Shown: positions 6,104-13,957 of the stretch, piece after piece | Numbering within the stretch: position 1 is the stretch's first letter | Layout: every line of letters starts with the position of its first letter | Source: Scatomorpha sp964535405 | GTDB lineage: Bacteria > Bacillota > Clostridia > Oscillospirales > Oscillospiraceae | Assembly: GCA_964535405.1 (NCBI GenBank) | Contig: CAZHUG010000039.1 | Span: forward strand, 1-19,935 | DNA: 19,935 bases | Reading direction: 5' to 3' | Notes under the pieces: model-generated | Database searches by the model: none | Told to the model about the DNA's origin: nothing | The model's input: only the letters and a program-made list of their open reading frames with translations | Position numbers and translations under genes: made by a program

Positions 6104-6596
6104 TGTTCTTTATATAGTTGTAGGCGTATATCCCAAGACCCGCGGCAAGCGCCAGGCAGCAGAGCGCAAACAAAAGCCCCATGTCGTGATAGTCGAGAAA
6201 GCCCAAAAGACCCGTCTTCACCGTAACCCCGCTCTGACCCGCTACCGAGCTCCAGGTCTCCGCCGGATACACCGCCGACAAAATCCAGAACGCGAGAGCG
6301 CCAATGCCGCCGGCAAGCGCCAAAAATCGGGCTGTGCGCGAGTGTCCGCCGACAGCTGCGGGCGGCGGTGCGGGCATCTGCGGACTGCCATCCTGCTCCA
6401 TGTCGTCCTTGAGCAGATAGTCACAGCTCACGTCAAACACGCGGCTTATTTGCAGAATCTTCTGCGTCTCCGGCAGGGATGAGCCCAGCTCCCACCTCGA
6501 TATTGCCTGCCTCGACACAGCGAGCTTATCGGCGAGCTCCTCCTGCGACATGGCCGCCTGCCGGCGCAGCAGCGCCAGTTTTTCTCCGAATGTCAT
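6090..6596 (-). CDS. XRE-family transcriptional regulator with C-terminal membrane segments
   Basis: From the second in-frame ATG (6596) the protein has 168 residues. AGGAGGT six bases upstream favours it over the ATG at 6617, whose reading frame would run through that ribosome binding site. An N-terminal XRE helix-turn-helix (SQEELADKLAVSRQAISRWE) is followed by a Pro/Ala-rich linker and two hydrophobic segments in the C-terminal half, ending in KNKKTV. Membrane-tethered XRE proteins of this kind are common in Clostridia and probably sense envelope or ligand state. The ligand is unknown. A tandem 12-base repeat (6620-6643) lies upstream. Confidence 0.88.
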   Translation of the reverse strand: MTFGEKLALLRRQAAMSQEELADKLAVSRQAISRWELGSSLPETQKILQISRVFDVSCDYLLKDDMEQDGSPQMPAPPPAAVGGHSRTARFLALAGGIGALAFWILSAVYPAETWSSVAGQSGVTVKTGLLGFLDYHDMGLLFALCCLALAAGLGIYAYNYIKNKKTV

Positions 6597-6619
6597 GCGT
6601 GCACCTCCTGTATTCATAG

Positions 6620-6643
6620 CTCAAGTCTAGTCAAAACTCTAGT
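6620..6643 (-). repeat. Tandem 12-base direct repeat upstream of the XRE gene
   Basis: CTCAAGTCTAGT and CAAAACTCTAGT (plus-strand reading) lie head to tail with 9 of 12 identical bases, just upstream of the XRE ribosome binding site. XRE proteins often bind such repeats, so this may be an autoregulatory site. No convincing promoter pair was found with it. Confidence 0.4.
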
Positions 6644-6666
6644 TGCATTCCACCAGACCGGGCTTG

Positions 6667-6689
6667 AAAAAGCGCAAGCAGCAGTTGCG
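6667..6689 (-). terminator. Weak terminator after the LOG-family gene
   Basis: On the minus strand CGCAA and TTGCG form a five-base-pair stem over a seven-base loop, followed by five T residues. The stem is short, so efficiency is doubtful. Confidence 0.4.
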
Positions 6690-6701
6690 TGACCTGTTTT
6701 T

Positions 6702-7298
6702 TTACTCATTCACCCGATATTCACGGAAGATTTTTTCTTTCCAGACATCGCCCGGCTCGGCCTTGTAGTTTTCAATGTACTCCACAAGCTCGGTGGCCTC
6801 TGTGAAAATATCATAGAGCGCGTGACCGCCCTCGGGAAAGAATTTCTCATCCACCGCACGCTGGAGCATTGCCTCCATCGCGTCGTAATAGCCGTTGGTG
6901 TTCAAAATGGCCATAGCCTTTGCGTGGCGACCCAGCTGCTTTAGGGTCAGCGCCTCAAAAAACTCCTCAAAGGTGCCGATGCCGCCCGGCAGGGTCACAA
7001 AAGCGTCGGACATGTCCTCCATCATTTTCTTGCGCTCACCCATGGTCTCGGTGAAAATCATCTCCGTGCAGTCCTTATACAGTATGCCCGGCTCGTCAAA
7101 AAAACGCGGCGCTATTCCTATCATTTTGCCGCCCTCGCCCGTGACTCCGCGTGCCGCGGCACCCATAAGCCCGCTGTCGCCGCCGCCAAAAACCATCGTG
7201 TGTCCGCGGCGGGCGAGCGCCGCGCCGAGTGCGAAGGCCTCCTCGAAATAAATTTCCTTGAGCTCCCTGCTGGAGGCTCCGTAAACACATATTGTCAT
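6702..7298 (-). CDS. LOG-family protein (nucleoside 5'-monophosphate phosphoribohydrolase)
   Basis: The 198-residue protein carries the family motif LPGGIGTFEEFFE and the preceding FGGGDSGLMGAAA nucleotide-binding turn, at the usual length. LOG enzymes cleave cytokinin-type or other nucleoside monophosphates to free base and ribose-5-phosphate. In bacteria the physiological substrate is often unknown; lysine-decarboxylase annotations of this fold are historical errors. The start lies three bases after the glycerol-1-phosphate dehydrogenase stop, with GAGG inside the end of that gene, so the two are translated from one message. Confidence 0.9.
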   Translation of the reverse strand: MTICVYGASSRELKEIYFEEAFALGAALARRGHTMVFGGGDSGLMGAAARGVTGEGGKMIGIAPRFFDEPGILYKDCTEMIFTETMGERKKMMEDMSDAFVTLPGGIGTFEEFFEALTLKQLGRHAKAMAILNTNGYYDAMEAMLQRAVDEKFFPEGGHALYDIFTEATELVEYIENYKAEPGDVWKEKIFREYRVNE

Positions 7299-7301
7299 AT
7301 A

Positions 7302-8540
7302 CTAATCCTCAAATCTCAGGACCCTGCGCATTCTCGCGAGAGTGAGCCTGTTTCTTATTGCGGCGGATATGTCCAGAACCTCGGGCTTCAGGCTCTCATC
7401 GATGCCGATATCGCGAAGCCTGTATTTGCCGCCGATGTCGATGAAAAGCTCCGTCAGCTCCCCGGCTGTCGGTATCGCCGAGATGAGTTTAACAATTTCG
7501 GGCCACTTGTCAACGATATTCTGCGGATCAAAGCTTCCGAGCACGTCGTTTTCGTTCTCCTTGAGCACGCCCTCGGCGAGAGGGCCGAACTTCTCCCGCA
7601 CCCAGTCGGGGTCGAGCGGCCGGAAGGCCCCGGCCTTGGGCGTCAGCTGCGCCAGCCTGTGATATTCCTCGGCGCACAAAACAGTGCCGACGCCGACACA
7701 CTCGCCGTGGATGCCGTGCGCGCCCTCAAAGCGCGGCGGCTTCATCTCGACCAAATGCGCGATGAGATGCTCAGCGCCCGAGGCGGCGCGCGAGTTCCGC
7801 AGCATCTGCATGGTGAGGCCGGATATCATCTGTGCCATGGTCATGGTCTCAAAATCAGGCTCCTCGCCGCGGCGGAGCTCCTCTGCACATTTCGTCATCA
7901 TATCCAGCGCCTGCTGCGCCATATCGGCCACGCGCTGGCAGTAATATTCACCGCTCACGAGCTGCGATATCTTCCAGTCGGCAAGTGAAATATGCTTTGA
8001 GAGTATGTCCGCAACACCGCTGACCGCAAGGAACATGGGCGCGGCTGAAATGATGTCCAGATCAGCCACGACGAGGGCGGGCGCGTGCATGGGAATGGAC
8101 TTTTTCACCCCGTCTATGACTACCGAGCAGATGTTCGCCGTGAAGCCGTCCGAGGAGGCGAGAGTCGGTATCGAGACAAAGGGAATGCCCATGTTATAGG
8201 CGTTGTAGCGCGCAAAATCCATGAGCGTCCCGCTGCCGACGGTGACAATCACCTCGGGCTCGTCCAGGTCGGGGATGATGGATTCTATCATGGTCTTTTC
8301 CGAGTGCAGACCGTCCGCCTGCAAAACCAGCTCCTTGTCCGCACGCACGCGGGTCATTGTGGGCAGGCTGTAGGTGTTAGAGTCATAGAGCACGGTGCGC
8401 CTGCCTGTGAGACCGCAGTCTGACATATATTTTTCAAAATCTTTGAGACAGCCGTAGTCCACAACAACCATTTTGGTGTCCAGCGGATGCTCCCGCCCGC
8501 AAGTGCACGGCCCCCCATATTTGGAACAATCAAGTATCAT
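7302..8540 (-). CDS. AraM-type sn-glycerol-1-phosphate dehydrogenase
   Basis: The 412-residue protein has an iron/zinc-alcohol-dehydrogenase fold: TVGSGTLMDFARYNAY for NAD(P) binding, IPTLASSDGFTAN with the metal-ligand Asp, GAEHLIAH and GAHGIHGE for the two metal histidines. The N terminus CSKYGGPCTCGREHP is typical of Firmicutes AraM. It reduces DHAP to sn-glycerol-1-phosphate, the archaeal stereoisomer; B. subtilis AraM feeds PcrB. No pcrB lies in the window. GGGAG upstream and a promoter at 8609-8637 fit the start. The gene leads a two-gene operon with the LOG gene. Confidence 0.88.
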   Translation of the reverse strand: MILDCSKYGGPCTCGREHPLDTKMVVVDYGCLKDFEKYMSDCGLTGRRTVLYDSNTYSLPTMTRVRADKELVLQADGLHSEKTMIESIIPDLDEPEVIVTVGSGTLMDFARYNAYNMGIPFVSIPTLASSDGFTANICSVVIDGVKKSIPMHAPALVVADLDIISAAPMFLAVSGVADILSKHISLADWKISQLVSGEYYCQRVADMAQQALDMMTKCAEELRRGEEPDFETMTMAQMISGLTMQMLRNSRAASGAEHLIAHLVEMKPPRFEGAHGIHGECVGVGTVLCAEEYHRLAQLTPKAGAFRPLDPDWVREKFGPLAEGVLKENENDVLGSFDPQNIVDKWPEIVKLISAIPTAGELTELFIDIGGKYRLRDIGIDESLKPEVLDISAAIRNRLTLARMRRVLRFED

Positions 8541-8608
8541 AATGTTCTCCCTTCAAAGAAAAAAGCAGAGCTCGACAGCTTCGAAGGCCGCATCTGACGA
8601 GCCATAAA

Positions 8609-8637
8609 AACATAGCACAGGCTCCATGAAAATGCAA
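8609..8637 (-). promoter_or_regulatory. Promoter of the glycerol-1-phosphate dehydrogenase gene
   Basis: On the minus strand TTGCAT (8632-8637) and TATGTT (8609-8614) are 17 bases apart, with an extended -10 TGC. The leader is about 65 bases long and has a short GCTCG/CGAGC stem followed by a T-rich run, which could be a weak attenuator. Confidence 0.6.
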
Positions 8638-8655
8638 GAGCCGCGATATTAATCA

Positions 8656-8687
8656 GGGCGCTGCCCACATGGCTGTAAGCAGCGCCC
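8656..8687 (-). terminator. Hairpin after the membrane hydrolase gene
   Basis: GGGCGCTG (8656-8663) and CAGCGCCC (8680-8687) form a perfect eight-base-pair stem 24 bases beyond the hydrolase stop. No T run follows, so it may protect the 3' end or act as a pause site rather than a classic terminator. Confidence 0.45.
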
Positions 8688-8710
8688 CGTTTAGAATTTA
8701 CTTATGCGGA

Positions 8711-10624
8711 TTACAGGATGGAGCTGTGCACGGCAGTGTTCATAATTCCGCAGAACACATAGATGCTCGAAACGATGAGCGCACCGGCCCAGTTTTTGCC
8801 CGTGAGCTTATAGAACGCACGCAGGAAATACGGTGCGAGGAAAAGCTGCCAGACGCAGAACGCGATTACAAGCACGTTGATCCAGGTCGGTCCCCAGATG
8901 ACGGTTCCGGTCAGGATGAGCTTGCCGTATTGCAGGGCCCAAAGCAGGCCGAGACCGAGGATATTTCCAAGACCGAGGATGAAGAGGTTGCGCCGCTCCT
9001 TCATGCCCTCGAAGCGGGCCGCGCCGTTGACCATCAGCGAGTTCGCCAGATAGAAGGCGAAGAAGATGGGCAGATACTGGAAGAAATAGAACAGATGCCC
9101 GACGTCGAAGGTCTTGACAGCCGGTGTCCAGAAACGGAAGTCGGTGTTAAACGCCCACTTGCAGAACCAGACGACAGCGTAGAACAGGCCGATGACAGAG
9201 GCGGAGAGTAAAACGGTCTTCCAAAACTGCCTTCCGCTGATCTTGAATCCGATCATCTTGTCGTTGCGGATGCCCTCGGCCTTATCCTTATTGTAATTGA
9301 AGAAGAACCAGAAGAATCCCCAAATCGCACTGAGAATTGTCCACACGGAGATCGTGTTCATGGTGGGAGCGGCAAAGAAGGTCCAGTTGGTCATGAAGAA
9401 ACCGTGGTTCTTCGTGGCGTCGAGCGAGGGTACGATTTCGACCGCAATCCATGCTGCGATGAAGGAGACAACTCCGCCCAGAACCCAGCCGACCCAGAAT
9501 GCCCTCTTTCTCTTCCCACTGAGCGCCGGGACCCTCGGCCCCTCCGCGCCCTTGAGCTCGGCAAACCACGGGCAGTCCAAAAGCACACTGCACAGCGGCA
9601 CGAGAAGCATGAACAGACCTATCATTGCGACAAGGTTGAAGCCCTCTTTATAGAGGAAAATTTGATTTGTGGAGCCGAGGCTCGTGTCAACGTCGAGCGT
9701 GTATGTAAAAAATTCGATGACGTCCCTGGTTGACGCGGGGTCAAAGTGGATAAGAGGATGCGTGGTGTTCGGCTGATAGAGCACGCGCAGCGTTCCGTCT
9801 TCCCTGCTGCCGTAAAATTTGCCCTCCTCGACAGAGCTGACACTCGGGTCGGAGCTGTTGACCATGGCCAGAGCCTCGCTTGACGAGCCGCGCAGGTCGG
9901 CGCTGCCGGTGCTGCAGCCGTATCCGCCCTCTTCGAGCAGACCGTAGAGGAAGCCCATGTTGCAGCGGATGGCGCTCCAGTCGGCAAGGCTGCCGGGCGA
10001 CTGTCCGGTGGGCAGGGCGGCGCTTATCTTCATCTGAGAATCTGCGTATGCCTGCTCAGCCTCGGTGATTTCGGCTCCGCCGTCGGAGTCTGCGGCCTGG
10101 GCCTGCTCAATGGCGGCGTTATAGAGGTTGCTGTAGTGGATGGCGGTATTTTTTGCTGCGCGTCCGCCCATGGAGTGACCCATGACGCCGACCTTGTCCG
10201 TGTCAACGAAGTCGATGACGCCGCTGTTCACATACTCGACCAGCGCAACCATGCCCTGACCATAGAGGTCGGAGTCAACCGCCTGGCTGACCTGAACGCT
10301 GCTGGACAGACCGTGGTTGTATGCGTCCATCGCGATGACCACAAAGCCGCGGCGTGACAGTTCAATGGAAGCTGCGTCCTGAACCTCCGCGCTGTTGAGC
10401 CAGCCGTGGCTTGTTATAACCACGGGGGCGGGTGTTTCCGGTGTTGCCTCCTTGGGCATGTAGATAAGCGCGTGCAGATACTGCTGCTGCTCGGTCACGA
10501 GGTACAAATCCTTGACAGTCACGTCGCCTGCACCTGTCTGAAGCAGAGCCGCACCGATGCTGCCGATCAAAATCAGCACAAGCGCAATGCACAAAATCTT
10601 GTTTCTCTTTGTAGCCTTTTTCAT
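8711..10624 (-). CDS. Membrane-anchored alpha/beta hydrolase fused to a polytopic membrane domain
   Basis: This 637-residue protein has an N-terminal signal-anchor (residues 9-30), an alpha/beta-hydrolase domain (about 45-310) and a C-terminal membrane domain with about eight segments (330-637). The hydrolase part shows the oxyanion turn SHGW (72-75), the nucleophile elbow GHSMGG (Ser151), MDAYNHG and a late TTHPLIHF that could supply the catalytic His. This resembles dienelactone-hydrolase or acyl-peptidase relatives and should face outward. The substrate is not known. The start is preceded by AAGGAAA. glpK ends 75 bases upstream, so read-through from the glpP-glpK operon is possible. Confidence 0.8.
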   Translation of the reverse strand: MKKATKRNKILCIALVLILIGSIGAALLQTGAGDVTVKDLYLVTEQQQYLHALIYMPKEATPETPAPVVITSHGWLNSAEVQDAASIELSRRGFVVIAMDAYNHGLSSSVQVSQAVDSDLYGQGMVALVEYVNSGVIDFVDTDKVGVMGHSMGGRAAKNTAIHYSNLYNAAIEQAQAADSDGGAEITEAEQAYADSQMKISAALPTGQSPGSLADWSAIRCNMGFLYGLLEEGGYGCSTGSADLRGSSSEALAMVNSSDPSVSSVEEGKFYGSREDGTLRVLYQPNTTHPLIHFDPASTRDVIEFFTYTLDVDTSLGSTNQIFLYKEGFNLVAMIGLFMLLVPLCSVLLDCPWFAELKGAEGPRVPALSGKRKRAFWVGWVLGGVVSFIAAWIAVEIVPSLDATKNHGFFMTNWTFFAAPTMNTISVWTILSAIWGFFWFFFNYNKDKAEGIRNDKMIGFKISGRQFWKTVLLSASVIGLFYAVVWFCKWAFNTDFRFWTPAVKTFDVGHLFYFFQYLPIFFAFYLANSLMVNGAARFEGMKERRNLFILGLGNILGLGLLWALQYGKLILTGTVIWGPTWINVLVIAFCVWQLFLAPYFLRAFYKLTGKNWAGALIVSSIYVFCGIMNTAVHSSIL

Positions 10625-10699
10625 TTAGTTTCCTTCCCTCTTTCATTTTCTATTTTCTCTCCCCTCCTGATGAGGAGTTAAGACATTTTTACCGCCGTC

Positions 10700-12187
10700 T
10701 CAGCCCTCGGCCCAGGTCAGGGCGCATTTGACGGCGCGCTTCCAGCCACGCAATCTCTCCTCTTGCAGGCTCTCCTCGATATCCGGCGAGAACACGTTTT
10801 CAATCTCCCAGTTACTGCGGATGTCATCCCTATCCTTCCAGTATCCGACCGCAAGCCCGGCAAGATAGGCCGCGCCGAGCGCAGTTGTCTCGATGCACTT
10901 GGGTCTGTAGACCTCAGTGCCGAGCATATCGCTCTGAAACTGCATCAGAAAATCGTTTGCGGCCGCGCCGCCGTCCACCTTGAGCTGGGTAAGCGTGACC
11001 TTGGCGTCGTTTTCCATTGCCTCGCAGATGTCGCAGGTCTGATATGCGATTGATTCAAGCACCGCGCGAACCAGATGCTCACGCGAGAAGCCGCGCGTCA
11101 TGCCGACAAGCATTCCCCTTGCGTGCTGACTCCAATACGGCGCTCCGAGTCCCGTAAACGCGGGGACAATATACGCACCCGCACTGTCCGGCACGGACTC
11201 GGCAAGCCGCTGCGACTCAGACGCGGAGGTAAGCACCCGCAATTCGTCGCGCAGCCACTGCACGGCGGCTCCGCCGGTGAAGATGCTGCCCTCAAGCGCG
11301 TATTCTATGTGACCGGGCAGACCGACCGCGATGGTGGTGATCAGTCCGTTTTTGGACTCGACAGGCGTTTCGCCGGTGTTCATCAGCAAAAAGCAGCCTG
11401 TTCCATATGTATTCTTGACATCCCCGGGGCTGAAGCAGCACTGCCCGAAGAGCGCGGCCTGCTGATCGCCCGCCGCACCGCAGACGGGAATCTCGCCGCC
11501 AAACAGCTCCGGAACACTCTGTCCGTAGACACAGCTGGAGGGCTTCACCTGGGGCAGCATACTGCCGGGGATGTTAAGCAGGCCGAGCAGCTCCTCATCC
11601 CAGCAGAGCTTGTGAATGTCGAATATCATGGTGCGCGAGGCGTTTGTGTAGTCCGTGACGTGAACCGCGCCGCCTGTCAGCTTCCAGATAAGCCAGCTGT
11701 CGATTGTGCCGAACAGCAGCTCCCCCGCCTCGGCGCTCTCACGCGCACCGGAGACGTTGTCGAGTATCCATTTAATCTTGGTGGCGGAGAAATATGCGTC
11801 AGGCACGAGTCCGGTTTTTTTGGAAATGACATCGCTATAGCCGTTTGCGACCAGCTCATCGATAGTTTCGGAGGTGCGGCGGCATTGCCAGACTATGGCG
11901 TTTGAAACCGGCTCTCCCGTGTTTTTGTCCCACACAACCGTGGTTTCGCGCTGGTTCGTGATGCCGATCCCCGCGATATCCCGACTCGACACGCCGAGCT
12001 CACGCATAGCTTCACGCGCGACCTCAATTGTCGTGTCCCAAATTTCCATCGCGTCGTGCTCGACCCAGCCGGGCACGGGATAAATCTGCCTGAACTCCTT
12101 CTGTGCGACCGCACAGGCCGCGCCGCTCCTGTTGAATATTATACATCTGGAGCTTGTTGTGCCCTGATCCAGCGCCATAATATACAT
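10700..12187 (-). CDS. glpK: Glycerol kinase
   Basis: The 495-residue protein has all FGGY kinase marks: ALDQGTTSSRC, TNQRETTVVWDKNTGEP, GDQQAALFG, NTYGTGCF, FTGLGAPYW and KVDGGAAANDFLMQFQSD. It phosphorylates glycerol to sn-glycerol-3-phosphate. The ATG at 12187 is chosen because GGAGGAG lies just upstream; a TTG at 12205 overlaps the glpP stop and is rejected. It follows glpP by 14 bases. The segment before GDQQAALFG reads SSCVYGQSVPELFGG, so the HFYG-type His that is phosphorylated by the PTS in many Firmicutes GlpK proteins is missing, as is the GGKGG fructose-bisphosphate loop of E. coli. No glpF lies in the window. Confidence 0.95.
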   Translation of the reverse strand: MYIMALDQGTTSSRCIIFNRSGAACAVAQKEFRQIYPVPGWVEHDAMEIWDTTIEVAREAMRELGVSSRDIAGIGITNQRETTVVWDKNTGEPVSNAIVWQCRRTSETIDELVANGYSDVISKKTGLVPDAYFSATKIKWILDNVSGARESAEAGELLFGTIDSWLIWKLTGGAVHVTDYTNASRTMIFDIHKLCWDEELLGLLNIPGSMLPQVKPSSCVYGQSVPELFGGEIPVCGAAGDQQAALFGQCCFSPGDVKNTYGTGCFLLMNTGETPVESKNGLITTIAVGLPGHIEYALEGSIFTGGAAVQWLRDELRVLTSASESQRLAESVPDSAGAYIVPAFTGLGAPYWSQHARGMLVGMTRGFSREHLVRAVLESIAYQTCDICEAMENDAKVTLTQLKVDGGAAANDFLMQFQSDMLGTEVYRPKCIETTALGAAYLAGLAVGYWKDRDDIRSNWEIENVFSPDIEESLQEERLRGWKRAVKCALTWAEG

Positions 12188-12201
12188 TCTTCTACTCCTC
12201 C

Positions 12202-12777
12202 TCAATCAAGCTGTTTCCATGCAGGCTCATAGGTTGTTGAAATGCACAGCGCCCCTGCCGAAAGAGCGCTTACAATATCATCCTTGTCTCTAATAAGGCC
12301 GCCGGCGATCACCGGCGTGCGGTATCTTGAGTTTATCAGATAGATAATCTTGGGCATAAGCCCGGGCATGATCTCCATGAGATCGGGGTCGCAGGACGCG
12401 CGCTGCTTTCCAATGTTGTCAAGCGCAATCGAGTCGAGGATAAACAGCCGCAAAATTGTTATGAGCCCGAGCTCCTTTGCGTGCTTTAAAATCGGCGGCT
12501 TGGTGCTTATGACGCCATCCGCGCGGGTAAATTTCTTGACAAAATCCGCGGCGATCTCCTTGCCTGCCAGACCGGTCATGAGATCCAGGTGGATAAACGC
12601 ATGCTTTCCCGCATCCTTGACGCGCTCGACAAGCTGTGAAATGTTGCATATATTCCCATACAGAAAGAATATAATTCCACATTCAGAATGCAGTGCCCGC
12701 GCGAGCTGCTCATCATTTTTGACGGATGCAATTATTGGATTCGTCTCAAAGAGCGTCAAACTGCTATTCATAATCAT
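12202..12777 (-). CDS. glpP: GlpP glycerol-3-phosphate-responsive antiterminator
   Basis: From the ATG at 12777 (AGGAG five bases upstream) the protein has 191 residues, the normal GlpP size. It carries NPIIASVKN, the central HLDLMTGL and the late PVIAGGLI and GALCISTT of the family, which has a TIM-barrel-like fold. GlpP binds glycerol-3-phosphate and then leader RNA, so that RNA polymerase reads through a terminator before glycerol genes. Here a perfect-looking target hairpin lies directly before glpP itself (12788-12835), and glpK follows, so the operon is probably self-controlled. An upstream in-frame ATG at 12837 is rejected because its frame runs through the hairpin and ribosome binding site. 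Confidence 0.9.
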   Translation of the reverse strand: MIMNSSLTLFETNPIIASVKNDEQLARALHSECGIIFFLYGNICNISQLVERVKDAGKHAFIHLDLMTGLAGKEIAADFVKKFTRADGVISTKPPILKHAKELGLITILRLFILDSIALDNIGKQRASCDPDLMEIMPGLMPKIIYLINSRYRTPVIAGGLIRDKDDIVSALSAGALCISTTYEPAWKQLD

Positions 12778-12787
12778 AAAATCTCCT

Positions 12788-12835
12788 AAAAAAAAGCGCG
12801 CGGAAAACGAACATTTATAATGCTCGTCTTTCCGC
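12788..12835 (-). terminator. Leader terminator upstream of glpP (likely GlpP target)
   Basis: On the minus strand GCGGAAAGACGAGCATT pairs with AATGTTCGTTTTCCGC (sixteen pairs, two G-U, one bulged A) around a three-base loop, then GCGC and eight T residues. The T run ends one base before the AGGAG of glpP, so no promoter fits between, and glpP-glpK expression needs read-through. That is the known logic of GlpP-controlled leaders. Confidence 0.8.
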
Positions 12836-12866
12836 ACCTCATCTCATGTGCATATAGATTAATGTA

Positions 12867-12895
12867 ATCTTAACAGCAAGTTTTAATTAATTCAA
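12867..12895 (-). promoter_or_regulatory. Promoter of the glpP-glpK operon
   Basis: On the minus strand TTGAAT (12890-12895) and TAAGAT (12867-12872) are 17 bases apart, which predicts a start near 12860 and a leader of about 25 bases before the terminator hairpin. An overlapping alternative, TTGCTG with TATATG 17 bases later, would start inside the leader nearer the hairpin. Confidence 0.6.
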
Positions 12896-13006
12896 TGCAC
12901 CATATAAACGAATCACTCTGCACAATCTTGTTATTTTACACAAAATTCTTCTAATATCCGTTCGCGATTGTCGCAGTTTTAACAAAGTCCGCACATTGGC
13001 GTTCTT

Positions 13007-13954
13007 CTATCTCTTCTTTTCGAGAGCCTCGAGGGCTTTTTTGGCAATGCCCTCGTCCGTGAGTCCATATGCCTCCAAAACCTTTTCCGCCTTGCCTGAG
13101 CGCCCGAATTCGTCCATAACGCCGTGGCGGATGACAGGCACCGGATGGTGCTCCGACAAGAACGAGGCCACAGCCGAGCCGAGACCGCCGATTATGCTGT
13201 GCTCCTCAGTTGTGAGAATGCAGCCCGTTTCGCAGGCGGCGGCAAGGACGAGAGACTCGTCCAGCGGCTTTATGGTATGCATATCTATTAATCTAACAGA
13301 GACGCCGGAGTCGGCGAGGATATCGGCTGCCGAAAGCGCTCTTTGAACCATCAGGCCGGTGGCGATGATAGTCATGTCACTTCCCTGCCGCAAAACCGCG
13401 CCCTTGCCAAGCTCGAACTTGTAGGCGGGGACGCTATCCGTGACGGTGTCAACCGCCATGCGACCCAGACGCATGTACGCCGGACCGTCGTAGTCCATGA
13501 GCGCACGCACAGCCTGACGCATCTCGTTGCCGTCGCAGGGGTTTAAAACGAGCATGCCGGGGATTGCGCTCATGAGCGCAAAATCCTCAATGCACTGGTG
13601 GGTCGCGCCGTCCTCACCGACGGAAAGTCCGCCGTGCGAGCCGATACATTTGACGTTTATGCGCGGGTATGCCACGCTGTTGCGCACCTGCTCGTAGGCT
13701 CTGCCCGCGGTGAACATGGCAAAGGAGTTTGCGAAGGGCTTTTTGCCGCAGCTTGCAAGGCCGGCGGCGACGCCGATCATATTCGCCTCTGCAATGCCCA
13801 TGTTGAAAAAGCGCTCGGGATAGGCTTTAGAGAAGCCCTTGGTCATGGTCGCACCCGCAAGGTCGGCATCCAGAACCACAAGCTCGGGATATTCCTCGGC
13901 GAGGTCGATGAGCATCTGACCGTATACGGCGCGTGTCGCTATTTTCTCTGCCAT
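13007..13954 (-). CDS. Transketolase C-terminal subunit
   Basis: The 315-residue protein holds the pyrimidine-binding and C-terminal domains of transketolase: ATRAVYGQMLIDLA, DADLAGATMTKGF, RFFNMGIAEANMIGVAAGLA, SHGGLSVGEDGATHQ and the C-terminal IDMHTIKPLD. It works with the N-terminal subunit encoded just upstream and uses thiamine diphosphate to move two-carbon units between pentose and hexose phosphates. Transketolase is split in this way in many Firmicutes and archaea. The two genes are three bases apart, and GAGG in the end of the first supports the start. Confidence 0.93.
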   Translation of the reverse strand: MAEKIATRAVYGQMLIDLAEEYPELVVLDADLAGATMTKGFSKAYPERFFNMGIAEANMIGVAAGLASCGKKPFANSFAMFTAGRAYEQVRNSVAYPRINVKCIGSHGGLSVGEDGATHQCIEDFALMSAIPGMLVLNPCDGNEMRQAVRALMDYDGPAYMRLGRMAVDTVTDSVPAYKFELGKGAVLRQGSDMTIIATGLMVQRALSAADILADSGVSVRLIDMHTIKPLDESLVLAAACETGCILTTEEHSIIGGLGSAVASFLSEHHPVPVIRHGVMDEFGRSGKAEKVLEAYGLTDEGIAKKALEALEKKR

Positions 13955-13957
13955 TTC

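Noticed and set aside
7200..7988. Plus-strand open frame opposite the glycerol-1-phosphate dehydrogenase and LOG genes
   Set aside because: It is antisense to two conserved genes and has no ribosome binding site.
8541..8608. Possible attenuator in the leader of the glycerol-1-phosphate dehydrogenase gene
   Set aside because: The stem is only five base pairs, and the T-rich run is separated from it, so the signal is too weak to call.
11075..11905. Plus-strand open frame of 276 codons opposite glpK
   Set aside because: It is a shadow of a full-length glycerol kinase and shows no motif of its own.
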